From: Mesorhizobium erdmanii USDA 3471
GTDB taxonomy: Bacteria > Pseudomonadota > Alphaproteobacteria > Rhizobiales > Rhizobiaceae
Assembly: GCF_000472705.1 (NCBI RefSeq)
Contig: NZ_AXAE01000008.1
Span: 310,001-374,000 of the forward strand
Direction: 5' to 3'
DNA length: 64,000 nucleotides
Positions 35,077-42,747 of the stretch are shown here, piece after piece; positions within the stretch are counted from its first letter, which is position 1; each line of letters begins with the position of its first letter. The position numbers were made by a program, and so were the translations under genes. The notes under the pieces are model-generated. The model saw only the letters and a program-made list of their open reading frames with translations, was not told where the DNA came from and made no database searches.

Positions 35077-35095
35077 GATATCTTCTAGAGATATC
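35077..35095. promoter_or_regulatory. Palindrome upstream of the NYN gene
   Basis: GATATCT-TCTAG-AGATATC, a 7-bp perfect inverted repeat about a 5-bp centre, located 19-37 bases before the NYN start codon, where it would sit between promoter and ribosome-binding site. Could be an operator or an mRNA hairpin. Confidence 0.4.
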
Positions 35096-35142
35096 GCGAT
35101 GTGGACGCCATGCCATCGAAGTTGGATCAATTTTGGCATCCA

Positions 35143-35185
35143 CCGCCAGAAATGGCGGAGCCGGCCCGGGGACAGGGCCGGCTCC
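35143..35185 (-). terminator. Two tandem hairpins downstream of the protease gene
   Basis: Hairpin 1: an 11-bp stem GGAGCCGGCCC (35157-35167) with 35175-35185. Hairpin 2: CCGCCA-GAAA-TGGCGG (35143-35158) with a stable GAAA tetraloop; the two overlap by two bases. They lie 60 bp beyond the stop of the transglutaminase-like gene; no T-tract follows, so termination may be inefficient or factor-dependent. Confidence 0.4.
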
Positions 35186-35244
35186 TTTGACCCGGTCGTT
35201 GGGGACGGGGAGGGTGGGGACTCGACCGGGTTTCTCGTTACGCC

Positions 35245-35853
35245 CTAGCGGACGCTGGCGACCGCGTCCGAGCGGCCGTCGTTGATCGTCACCCAAACGC
35301 CTGAATTCTCCGTCGATTGGCGCTTGAGATAGGTGTAATCGGTGTCCGTCCAGGACAGCACCTTGGTTTCCAGATTGTCGAGGATGAACTCGCCGAGGCT
35401 GGTGCGCACGGTCAGCACGGCATGGCCGTCGCCATTCGGCTGGCGCGCAACCGTCATCAGCAGATCACCTGCCGGCACGCCTGCGTCCATCAGTTCGCGG
35501 CGCTTCTCCAGCGCGTAGTCCTCGCAGTCGCCAAAGCCATTGTCGGGATAGGCCCAGTACTCCTCGACACCGTAGTTCTCCATGTCGGTGCGCGGCTTGA
35601 TGCGGGTGTTGACGGAATTGTTGATGTTGACGATCGTCGCCCACAGCTTGCGGGTCAGGTCGACCGGCGCTCCCTTGGGCGTCTTCTCGTTGCATTCGCC
35701 AGGGATGCGCTGGCAGAATTCATAGTGGCCAACAGGCTGCGTGGTCCGTCCGCCGGTGTGCATATAGGCCGGTCCCGCGGCATATGCTGATCCCCAAGCG
35801 GAAAGCTGCATCGCCATTGCCAACAGCAACAGCTTGCCCCTCGTTTTCTTCAT
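35245..35853 (-). CDS. Transglutaminase-like cysteine protease (BTLCP family)
   Basis: 202 residues. A signal peptide ends near AYAAG. The catalytic triad of the bacterial transglutaminase-like cysteine proteinase family is visible: Cys in GFGDCEDYALEKR, His in GDGHAVLTVRT, Asp in FILDNLE. Family relatives include LapG, the periplasmic protease that cleaves adhesins under cyclic di-GMP control. A LapD partner is not in the window, so its substrate is unknown. The gene is monocistronic with a terminator-like hairpin downstream. Confidence 0.93.
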   Translation of the reverse strand: MKKTRGKLLLLAMAMQLSAWGSAYAAGPAYMHTGGRTTQPVGHYEFCQRIPGECNEKTPKGAPVDLTRKLWATIVNINNSVNTRIKPRTDMENYGVEEYWAYPDNGFGDCEDYALEKRRELMDAGVPAGDLLMTVARQPNGDGHAVLTVRTSLGEFILDNLETKVLSWTDTDYTYLKRQSTENSGVWVTINDGRSDAVASVR

Positions 35854-36105
35854 TTTTAGTCTCCCCGTTCGAAGGAGACATTGCCACGGCTGGATTTATT
35901 TGACGCAAAAGCGCGAAGCAGACTTTAAGTAAAACGCCAGTAGAATAAACATAAAATTTGAATCATTTGAGTATTGAATTGTTTGAATTGCCGCGGCTGC
36001 CCTACTGGGGTGCGGCATTTCCACCGCTGCCGGTAGCAGCGTCGGGCTATTCGAAGCGACGTCGATCGCTTCCGGATGGATTATCGGTGGCAGGTCTCAG
36101 GAAAC

Positions 36106-36131
36106 AAAAACCGGCCGCGAAGGGCCGGTTT
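36106..36131 (-). terminator. Intrinsic terminator of the double-PilZ gene
   Basis: A 9-bp stem AAACCGGCC (36108-36116) with GGCCGGTTT (36123-36131), loop GCGAAG. On the minus strand it is followed by TTTTT, 20 bp after the stop of the PilZ gene. Canonical. Confidence 0.85.
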
Positions 36132-36150
36132 GATTGTCTGTGCGTACGGC

Positions 36151-36768
36151 TCAGGCGCGCGGCGTGTTGAATTCGGAATCGAGCGTTTCGGGGCGCTGGA
36201 TGACGGCGAATTCAATGGCGACGCCATCCTCGAAATGGCGAACAATCTGGCCGCGCATGGTGCCGAGCATGACCTGGACGCCGATCGCCGGCTTGACATC
36301 GATCTCGATCGCGGCGCCCGACAGCGACAAATCGATGATCCGGCACTGGTATTGGCGGCCATCGGTGAGTTGCAGCACGCTGGTCGGGTTACGCGGCGCG
36401 ACGCGCTCGTGGCGGCGGTCTTCCGGCAGGTCGAGCTCGTGCTTGTTGGCAAGCCAGGTCAGTTGCGCCGCCAGCTTGTCCTTCTTGCGGTCGGACGCGA
36501 TCACCGTCATGGCGAAGCCGTCCTGCAGCGTGCGTGTGACGACGCCTTCGATGCGGCCGATATGGTCGATATAGGCGATGACTTTTTCGCCAGGCATGCC
36601 GATGCGATCGGTGCGCAGAGCGACATTGCCGGGCGACATATCGACAACCTGGCAAGGATGCTCGGTGCGGTCTTCCAGCATGAAACGCCCGTATATCTTG
36701 ACCCGGACGCGCTGAAAGTTACGCCTTTCAGCTTGGGACGGCGCGTATTCGACCGCCGCTGACCTCAT
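36151..36768 (-). CDS. Protein with two PilZ domains
   Basis: 205 residues. The first PilZ domain has RRNFQRVRVKIYGRFML with QRVRV, and CQVVDMSPGNVALRT (D-x-SPG-V); the second has RRHERVAPRNPTSVLQL and CRIIDLSLSGAAIEI (D-x-S-xx-G). The arginine and DxSxxG motifs are largely intact in both, so cyclic di-GMP binding is plausible. No output domain is attached. The PAS-domain gene lies 119 bp upstream in the same direction and may be co-transcribed. Confidence 0.92.
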   Translation of the reverse strand: MRSAAVEYAPSQAERRNFQRVRVKIYGRFMLEDRTEHPCQVVDMSPGNVALRTDRIGMPGEKVIAYIDHIGRIEGVVTRTLQDGFAMTVIASDRKKDKLAAQLTWLANKHELDLPEDRRHERVAPRNPTSVLQLTDGRQYQCRIIDLSLSGAAIEIDVKPAIGVQVMLGTMRGQIVRHFEDGVAIEFAVIQRPETLDSEFNTPRA

Positions 36769-36887
36769 GACTGCCTACACCCCGTTTGGCATTCCCGCGC
36801 GTCGATGCGAAGGACTTCATCACAGAAGTACAACAAAGCGGGTTAACAAAGGGAAAAAACGAGCCTCCAGGACTGTGCGATCATCAA

Positions 36888-37520
36888 CTATTCCTCGCGC
36901 CCGCCGTCGAAGACGACGAGGTGGCGGATGCGGCGCGAGCGGCCAAGCGCCGAGATCGTATCGGGCGCCTCGAGTTCGGCAGGAACAAGCGAGGGAACGT
37001 CGATCGCTGGGCGGTTGTTGAGCAGCTCTTTTTCCGGATCGATGACGCGGATCGAATCGATCATCGCGTCCGTGATCGGGTCGGCGCCGAGCCAGAACGG
37101 CTTTTCCGCGGCGCTGATCACGCCGAGGCAACGCGGGTTTTCGACGCCACCGTCAAGCGGCAAGGCAAGCAATTCGAACTTGTTGGAGCGGCCGTTGCGG
37201 CTGAACCCCTCGAAGATGATCAGTACTACCGATTTCTGATCGAAAACCCCATGAATGAGCCGTGAGATCAGGCGCTGATCCTTCTCGCGCCACAGGGACG
37301 GGAATGAAAAGCCCTTGAGCTCTCGGCCATAGCAGGCACAGAGCCTGGTGCCGGCCAGGCGGAACACGGGCTGCCCGCGCGTGTCTTTTTCCAGGATGAA
37401 CGTGTCGGCCAGCAGCGACTTGATATCGGCCGGTTCTACCTCCGAGCGCTTCGGAGCAGGGCGTCCGTCACGCAGGCGGTTCCAATAATGGAACAGCGTG
37501 ATCGATCCGTTTTGGTTCAT
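36888..37520 (-). CDS. PAS-domain protein (PAS_5/DUF1388-like)
   Basis: 210 residues from the ATG at 37520, preceded by GGAG. TLFHYWNRLRDGRPAPKRSEVEPADIKSLLADTFILE, VFRLAGTRLCACYGRELKG and FSRNGRSNKFELLALPL are the signature of the rhizobial PAS_5 family, a sensory domain without an enzymatic partner. Two neighbouring cysteines (CACY) may contribute to ligand binding. No kinase or cyclase is fused. Neighbouring PilZ protein suggests but does not prove a second-messenger circuit. Confidence 0.88.
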   Translation of the reverse strand: MNQNGSITLFHYWNRLRDGRPAPKRSEVEPADIKSLLADTFILEKDTRGQPVFRLAGTRLCACYGRELKGFSFPSLWREKDQRLISRLIHGVFDQKSVVLIIFEGFSRNGRSNKFELLALPLDGGVENPRCLGVISAAEKPFWLGADPITDAMIDSIRVIDPEKELLNNRPAIDVPSLVPAELEAPDTISALGRSRRIRHLVVFDGGREE

Positions 37521-37969
37521 GGTATGCTGCTCCGCGCATTCTGTCGTCTGATGTCCCATCGGTGAACAGAAGGGCGCCCTCCGATGACCTACATGCGTTG
37601 CGGAGCAGGAAGCGTGCCAGCGTCGTTAACACTTGTTCACGGGTCGGGGCCGTTAAGGTTAACAACTGGTTTACGTTGCGCGCGAGCAGGCCCTGTGGCA
37701 CATCAAAACCACTCCAAAACGGTCGTTTTCGCGACGATCGGCAGCACTTCAGTCAAGAGTTTCAGGGGAACAGGGGACTCGACCGGCCGTTCAAGGGAAA
37801 CCTTGGACGGCTTCTTTTTTGATTCGCGCCCCGTGATTCGCGGTTAACGCCGGGCGTGCTTTTCACTCATCGCAGCACCTGCGGCGTCGGTTGTTTCGAG
37901 AACAGGCTTGTTCCAAGTCAGGCATCCTTGCTCTAAAGCTCGCGCATCGAAGCCTTGGACCAGACGCAT
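37521..37969. other. 449-bp region between divergent genes, probable small-RNA locus
   Basis: No ORF of coding character. Two GTTAAC sites occur at about 37627 and 37659. A classical plus-strand terminator lies at 37786-37820. Because the PAS gene reads left and the rhomboid gene starts at 37970, neither uses it. A plus-strand non-coding RNA ending near 37820 is the simplest explanation. Confidence 0.5.
37786..37820 (+). terminator. Strong intrinsic terminator without an upstream gene
   Basis: Stem CCGTTCAAGG (37787-37796), GAAA tetraloop (37797-37800), CCTTGGACGG (37801-37810) with one T-G wobble, extended by a G-C pair, followed by CTTCTTTTTT. Strictly a plus-strand terminator. Confidence 0.8.
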
Positions 37970-38728
37970 ATGAGTGAACCGGTGAACCCTTCGGACCTCG
38001 AACACACGGACCCAACGCCGGAACCCCGGCGCGAACCCGTGTTCAACCTGCCGCCGATCGTGCTGGCGGTGATCGGCATTTGCGCGGCCGTCTTCCTGAT
38101 TGAAAACTATCTGCTTACCACAGCGCAGGACAACGCATTCGTTTCAAACTTCGCTTTCATCCCAGTCCTCTATACCGGGCAATACGGCTTCGACTGGTTC
38201 CTGTTCACCCGGCCCTTCACATACGCCTTCATGCATGGCGGCTTTGCCCATATCGCAATCAACATGGTCTGGCTCGCCGCCTTCGGTTCGCCTCTTGCCA
38301 ATCGTCTGGGCGCGCTCTGGTTCGCTCTGTTTTTTGCCTTCACAGGATTGGCTTCGGTGGCTCTGTTCTGGGCGATGCATCCCTACGGCGAGGCGCCGCT
38401 GGTTGGTGCGTCGGGTGCCATTTCAGGCATGATGGGCGCTGCCGCGCGTTTCGGTTTCCGCACCGACCGCTCGACCGGCAAGGCTGCCTTCGCCGGCCCC
38501 GTGCTGCCGATCGCGATAGTGCTGCGTTTGCGTGGCGTAGTGATCTTCCTCGCTGTTTGGATGATCATCAACCTCGCCACCGGCCTTCTCGGCTTTGCCC
38601 CCGGAGTGGACGGTCAGATCGCCTGGGAGGCCCATATTGGCGGCTTCGTCGCCGGCTTCTTTGGCTTGCGCTGGTTCGACCGGCGATGGCAGTCGCCCGA
38701 ATGGGAGGCCAGCGACCACCGCACTTGA
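37970..38728 (+). CDS. Rhomboid-family intramembrane serine protease
   Basis: 252 residues from the ATG at 37970 (a TTG five codons earlier is possible). Six membrane segments follow a polar N-terminus: FNLPPIVLAVIGICAAVFLIE first. The active-site serine lies in VGASGAISGMMG, the partner His in WEAHIGGFVAG, and the loop-1 FTRPFTYAFMHGGFAHIAINMVWL is conserved. Rhomboids cleave single-pass membrane proteins within the bilayer. Substrate unknown. It precedes the CBS protein by 88 bp. Confidence 0.93.
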   Translation: MSEPVNPSDLEHTDPTPEPRREPVFNLPPIVLAVIGICAAVFLIENYLLTTAQDNAFVSNFAFIPVLYTGQYGFDWFLFTRPFTYAFMHGGFAHIAINMVWLAAFGSPLANRLGALWFALFFAFTGLASVALFWAMHPYGEAPLVGASGAISGMMGAAARFGFRTDRSTGKAAFAGPVLPIAIVLRLRGVVIFLAVWMIINLATGLLGFAPGVDGQIAWEAHIGGFVAGFFGLRWFDRRWQSPEWEASDHRT

Positions 38729-38816
38729 AATGCGGCCGATCACGGCGCACGATGTTCACTCTTACGTGAAAGCCGGTCTGGGCAGGGGACCGGCGGGCGA
38801 AGCAGAGGAGGACGCC

Positions 38817-39248
38817 ATGACGGTTAAGGCAATTCTGGAAAGAAAAGGCCACGACGTGTTGACGCTCGGGCCGAACGAAAAGCTCAGCGAAGCCATCCGC
38901 ATCCTGGCCGAACACAAGATCGGCGCGCTGGTCATCACCAATGGCGACCGTAAGATCGTCGGTATCCTCTCAGAGCGCGACATCGTGCGGGTCGTCGCCA
39001 AGGAAGGCGGTGCCGCGCTCGATATAGCGGTGCGTTCGGCGATGACGCCGAAGGTGAAGATCTGCAACGAGAACCACACCGTCAACGAGGTGATGGAGAT
39101 CATGACGCGTGGCCGCTTCCGCCATCTGCCGGTGGAAAAGGACGGCCTGCTCGACGGCATCGTCTCCATCGGCGACGTGGTCAAGCGCCGCATCGAGGAT
39201 GTCGAGCGCGAGGCCGACGAAATCAGGGCCTATATCGCCACCGCCTGA
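38817..39248 (+). CDS. Two-CBS-domain protein
   Basis: 143 residues from the ATG at 38817, with GAGGAGG upstream. Two CBS motifs: HDVLTLGPNEKLSEAIRILAEHKIGALVITN and KVKICNENHTVNEVMEIMTRGRFRHLPVEKDG. Such pairs form a Bateman module that binds adenosine nucleotides. A stand-alone Bateman module usually regulates another protein; the partner is unknown. Confidence 0.92.
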   Translation: MTVKAILERKGHDVLTLGPNEKLSEAIRILAEHKIGALVITNGDRKIVGILSERDIVRVVAKEGGAALDIAVRSAMTPKVKICNENHTVNEVMEIMTRGRFRHLPVEKDGLLDGIVSIGDVVKRRIEDVEREADEIRAYIATA

Positions 39249-39263
39249 GCGGCGGAAAGGAAA

Positions 39264-39289
39264 CCGCCGGCCGGCGACCCGACCGGCGG
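39264..39289. terminator. Shared hairpin between convergent CBS and yjhX genes
   Basis: CCGCCGG (39264-39270) pairs with CCGGCGG (39283-39289). Toward yjhX's downstream side (minus strand) it is followed by TTTCCTTTCC, a terminator-like tract; toward the plus strand the tail is weak. Confidence 0.5.
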
Positions 39290-39298
39290 CTCCACAGC

Positions 39299-39556
39299 CT
39301 ATCTGTTGTCGAGTTCGGAACGAACGAGTTCGAGTCCGCGCCTCGTGATGCGGTAGGGACCGCCAGCCGACGACGAAACCGCCTTTTTCCGCTTCAGCTT
39401 TCGAAACAGGTCGAGATCGACGCCCGGATAGTGCCAGCCGTCACGGGTCAGGCATTTGACGGAGGCGATCCGTTTCTTCTCGTTCTTTTCGATTTCAATG
39501 CGTCCGCCCTGCGCAAGCAGGTGCAGGATGCGCTGTTCAGTGCGCGAAATATCCAT
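39299..39556 (-). CDS. YjhX/TopAI-type toxin homologue
   Basis: 85 residues, aligned end to end with E. coli YjhX (TopAI), which inhibits DNA topoisomerase I: MDISRTEQRILHLLAQGGRI, VKCLTRDGWHYPGVDLDLF, then RKLKRKKAVSS, GGPYRITRRGLELVRSELDNR. E. coli topAI is paired with the GNAT antitoxin yjhQ. No yjhQ-like gene adjoins here; the nearest GNAT gene is 1.8 kb away, beyond gatB on the other strand. The leader carries a terminator and a short upstream ORF. Many alphaproteobacterial relatives are also single genes, so toxicity is uncertain. Confidence 0.9.
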   Translation of the reverse strand: MDISRTEQRILHLLAQGGRIEIEKNEKKRIASVKCLTRDGWHYPGVDLDLFRKLKRKKAVSSSAGGPYRITRRGLELVRSELDNR

Positions 39557-39577
39557 GTGAGAGTTTTCCGGGAAAAC

Positions 39578-39694
39578 AAAAAAAGCCGCCGCCGCGAAAG
39601 CTTCGCGGCACGGGGTTTTTAGGTTTTCTGCCCTGCCTGGCTACGAGGTCAGGGCCCTACCGGGACTGAGCGTAAGTGGACATCCACTCTCCAT
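39578..39694 (-). promoter_or_regulatory. yjhX leader: short upstream ORF, hairpin and intrinsic terminator
   Basis: In the direction of yjhX there are, in order: an eight-codon ORF MSTYAQSR (39657-39683) with GGAG five bases before its ATG; a hairpin GCCCTG/CAGGGC (39630-39655); and a strong terminator, stem GCCGCGAA/TTCGCGGC (39591-39609), followed after GGCGGC by seven T (39578-39584). It ends 21 nt before the yjhX ATG. The order resembles a transcription attenuator; alternatively it is an independent small RNA. The elements are seen directly; the function is inferred. Confidence 0.5.
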
Positions 39695-39793
39695 TGGGAT
39701 GAGCGTCCTATAAGCGAAAGCGGCTGAGAAGGCCAGCCTGCGGCTTTGCGCTTGTCTCTTTTGGCGGTTTGCACTAGCGAAGTTGCACACCAA

Positions 39794-39813
39794 AATATGC
39801 GTTCGCGCATATT
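39794..39813 (+). promoter_or_regulatory. UUCG-capped hairpin in the gatB leader
   Basis: AATATGCG-TTCG-CGCATATT, a perfect 8-bp stem with the exceptionally stable UUCG tetraloop, 26-45 bases before the gatB ATG. No T-tract, so it is not a terminator; it could stabilise the mRNA 5' end or affect initiation. Confidence 0.45.
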
Positions 39814-39838
39814 CAGCAGTTCCAATTTGCAGGCCGCC

Positions 39839-41338
39839 ATGTCTCTCATCGATACCCGCACGCCCGACGCAAAACGCCTCATCCCGGGCGCCACCGGCGA
39901 TTGGGAAATCATCATTGGTCTCGAAGTGCATGCGCAGGTCATCTCGGAAGCAAAATTGTTCTCCGGCGCCTCGACTGCATTCGGGGCGGCCCCCAATGCC
40001 AATGTCAGTCTGGTCGATGCTGCAATGCCGGGCATGCTGCCCGTCATCAACGAAGAATGCGTCAAGCAGGCGATCCGTACCGGTCTCGGGCTGAAGGCGC
40101 AGATCAACCACAAGTCGGTTTTCGACCGGAAGAACTATTTTTATCCCGATCTGCCGCAGGGCTATCAGATCTCGCAGTTCAAGCAGCCGATCGTCGGCGA
40201 GGGCACTGTGATCGTTTCGGTCGGACCGGACCGGCAGGGCGAGTTCGAGGACATCGAGGTCGGCATCGAACGGCTGCATCTGGAACAGGATGCGGGCAAG
40301 TCGATGCACGACCAGCATCCAACCATGTCCTATGTCGACCTCAACCGCTCCGGCGTGGCGCTGATGGAGATCGTCTCCAAGCCTGACCTGCGTTCCGGCG
40401 ATGAGGCCAAAGCCTATGTCACCAAGCTGCGCACCATCATGCGCTATCTCGGTACGTGCGACGGCAACATGGATGAAGGCTCGCTGCGCGCCGACGTCAA
40501 CGTCTCGGTTCGCCGGCCCGGTGGCGAGTTCGGCACCCGCTGCGAGATCAAGAACATGAACTCGATCCGCTTCATCGGCCAGGCCATCGATTATGAAGCG
40601 CGCCGCCAGATCGCTATCCTCGAGGATGGCGGCAAGATCGACCAGGAAACGCGGCTGTATGATGCCGTCAAGGGCGAAACGCGCTCCATGCGCTCGAAGG
40701 AAGAAGCGCACGATTACCGCTATTTCCCCGATCCCGATCTTCTGCCGCTGGAATTCGACCAGGCCTATGTCGAGGCTTTGGCCAAAGGGCTGCCGGAACT
40801 TCCCGACGACAAGAAGGCGCGGCTCATCTCCTCGCTGGGTCTGTCGACCTACGACGCCTCGATCCTGGTGTCGGAAAAGTCGGTCGCCGACTATTTCGAG
40901 AAGGTGGCCGCCGGCCGCGATGGCAAGCTCGCCGCCAACTGGGTCATCAACGACCTGCTCGGACAGCTGAACAAGGCCGGCAAGGACATTGAAAATGCTC
41001 CGGTTTCGCCCGATCAGCTCGGCGCGGTGATCGACCTGATCAAGGATGGCACCATCTCCGGCAAGATCGCCAAGGACCTGTTCGAGATCGTCTGGAATGA
41101 AGGCGGCGATCCGCGTGCGCTGGTCGAGAGCCGTGGCTTGAAGCAGGTCACCGACACCGGCGCCATCGAGAAGGCGGTCGACGAGGTTATTGCGACCAAT
41201 CCCGACAAGGTCGAACAGGCGCGCGCCAAGCCGACCATGGCCGGCTGGTTTGTCGGCCAGGTGATGAAGGCGACCGGCGGCAAGGCCAATCCGCAGGCGG
41301 TCAACGACCTCGTCAAGGCCAAGCTCGGCATCGAGTAA
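39839..41338 (+). CDS. gatB: Asp-tRNA(Asn)/Glu-tRNA(Gln) amidotransferase subunit B
   Basis: 499 residues from the ATG at 39839. [21 protein letters not shown] opening ([19 protein letters not shown]), [60 protein letters not shown] and the C-terminal GatB/YqeY domain ([34 protein letters not shown]) are complete. GatCAB amidates misacylated Glu-tRNA(Gln) and Asp-tRNA(Asn). gatA and gatC are elsewhere, as is common in rhizobia. An acetyltransferase gene follows after 4 bp. Confidence 0.97.
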   Translation: MSLIDTRTPDAKRLIPGATGDWEIIIGLEVHAQVISEAKLFSGASTAFGAAPNANVSLVDAAMPGMLPVINEECVKQAIRTGLGLKAQINHKSVFDRKNYFYPDLPQGYQISQFKQPIVGEGTVIVSVGPDRQGEFEDIEVGIERLHLEQDAGKSMHDQHPTMSYVDLNRSGVALMEIVSKPDLRSGDEAKAYVTKLRTIMRYLGTCDGNMDEGSLRADVNVSVRRPGGEFGTRCEIKNMNSIRFIGQAIDYEARRQIAILEDGGKIDQETRLYDAVKGETRSMRSKEEAHDYRYFPDPDLLPLEFDQAYVEALAKGLPELPDDKKARLISSLGLSTYDASILVSEKSVADYFEKVAAGRDGKLAANWVINDLLGQLNKAGKDIENAPVSPDQLGAVIDLIKDGTISGKIAKDLFEIVWNEGGDPRALVESRGLKQVTDTGAIEKAVDEVIATNPDKVEQARAKPTMAGWFVGQVMKATGGKANPQAVNDLVKAKLGIE

Positions 41339-41342
41339 GACC

Positions 41343-41819
41343 ATGTTCGTCCGCACTGCCGGCGATCGCGACCTCGCAGCCATCAGGGCATTGCTGGTTG
41401 AAACCTGGCATGCGACCTACGACGCCATATACGGCGCCGCCAAGGTCACCGAAATGACCGATGAGTGGCACTCGATCGCGTCCCTGAAAACGAGGCTGAC
41501 CAAGCCGGTCAGCGAATTCGTTGTTGCCTGCGACGGCAAGCGCCTTGGCGGCGTGGCCTTTGCCGAAAGCGTCGATGGCGGCAAGCTTGTTGTCCTGAAA
41601 CAGCTCTATGTGCTTCCCAGCCTGCAGGGACGGGGCATTGGCGGTATGCTGCTCGACGAGATCATCGACAGCTTCCCTGAAGCCCACGCCATCCGTCTGG
41701 AGGTGGAGGAGCAGAATTCACGCGCCATCGCCTTCTACGAAGCGAACGGTTTTCAACGATCCGGCGACGTTGGCGGGCACGCCGGGACGCTCGTCTACCA
41801 ACGCCCTCTTATCGGGTGA
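41343..41819 (+). CDS. GNAT-family N-acetyltransferase
   Basis: 158 residues, 4 bp after gatB and so presumably co-transcribed. RTAGDRDLAAIRALLVETWHATY, LKQLYVLPSLQGRGIGGMLLDEI (acetyl-CoA pyrophosphate loop Q-G-R-G-I-G) and EVEEQNSRAIAFYEANGFQRSG define the GNAT fold. Substrate unknown. RimI-like protein acetylation is one option. It is not obviously related to the YjhQ antitoxin. Confidence 0.9.
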   Translation: MFVRTAGDRDLAAIRALLVETWHATYDAIYGAAKVTEMTDEWHSIASLKTRLTKPVSEFVVACDGKRLGGVAFAESVDGGKLVVLKQLYVLPSLQGRGIGGMLLDEIIDSFPEAHAIRLEVEEQNSRAIAFYEANGFQRSGDVGGHAGTLVYQRPLIG

Positions 41820-41973
41820 TTGCCGCGTCGAAGGCAATCCGGATCACCTTCGCGCGAGCGGCACGGCACGTGCCCGGTTTTCGTTTGACGGCCTGATGGT
41901 CACACACCAAGCTGCCGCGGCTGACCGTGCGGAAGCCGGAATGGGCTGGCGTGCAAGGCGGCGAGGGGGAATC

Positions 41974-42672
41974 ATGCCAAGCTTGCCGGAATTGATGCCG
42001 ACCCAGGTGTCGGATGAAACCTTTGGTGGCGTCACCTATCACATAGCGGGTGAGTTGGTGCCCGTGCTTTCGGTCGATGTGACGCGAATGCCTGTCTATT
42101 TCGAGCACCACATCCTGTTGTGGAAGAATTCCACCATCACCATCGGCCTGAAATCGCTGAAAGGGGCGCTGAAGCGCATGATGGCCGGTATGCAGATTTT
42201 CGTCACCGAGGCGTCGGGAGCAGGCATCATCGCCTTCAGTCGTGATGGACCGGGCCACATCGTGCCGATCCATCTCAGGCGTGGCGAGGAGATCCAGGTG
42301 CGCGAACACCAGTTCCTCGCCGCCACCGGCAACGTCGACTACACGTTCGAGCGTGTACGTGGCCTTGCAACGATGCTGTTTGGCCAGAGCGGCTTCTTCA
42401 TCGACCGTTTTCGCGGCGATAGCGGCGACGGCATCGTCTGGCTGCACGGCTACGGCAATGTCTTCGAGAAGACGCTTGCCGCTGGCGAGACCATCGACAT
42501 CGAGCCGGGCGGCTGGCTGTTCAAGGATAGCTCGGTCAGGATGGAAACCAAGATCGACCGGCTGTCGAGCGGCTTCTTCGGCGCCAACGTGAATTTCATC
42601 GTCAATCGCTTCACCGGTCCGGGCCGGGTCGGCATCCAGTCGATGTACCTGCATATGCCGACAGAGGAATAG
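41974..42672 (+). CDS. AIM24/DUF124 family protein
   Basis: 232 residues from the ATG at 41974, preceded by GAGGGGGA. YHIAGELVPVLSVDVTRMPVYFEHHILLWKN, LKRMMAGMQIFVTEASGAGIIAFS, GHIVPIHLRRGEEIQVREHQFLAATG and GGWLFKDSSVRMET are typical of the AIM24 (TIGR00266) family, a beta-sandwich protein related by name to a yeast mitochondrial biogenesis factor. Biochemical function unknown. The gene stands alone. Confidence 0.92.
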   Translation: MPSLPELMPTQVSDETFGGVTYHIAGELVPVLSVDVTRMPVYFEHHILLWKNSTITIGLKSLKGALKRMMAGMQIFVTEASGAGIIAFSRDGPGHIVPIHLRRGEEIQVREHQFLAATGNVDYTFERVRGLATMLFGQSGFFIDRFRGDSGDGIVWLHGYGNVFEKTLAAGETIDIEPGGWLFKDSSVRMETKIDRLSSGFFGANVNFIVNRFTGPGRVGIQSMYLHMPTEE

Positions 42673-42747
42673 CTCCGGCAGGGCCCGAGGGAGAACAAAA
42701 CCGGCATCAGTGCAGGCTGGCTGCGCAAGCTCCGGTGACCCGCTGAC

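Noticed and set aside
39641..41383. 580-codon open frame on the minus strand
   Set aside because: Antisense to gatB. Only its last 17 codons overlap the yjhX leader; the body has no coding character.
41343..41819. GNAT gene as the YjhQ antitoxin for the YjhX homologue
   Set aside because: It is on the opposite strand, 1.8 kb away, coupled to gatB, and shows only generic GNAT motifs.
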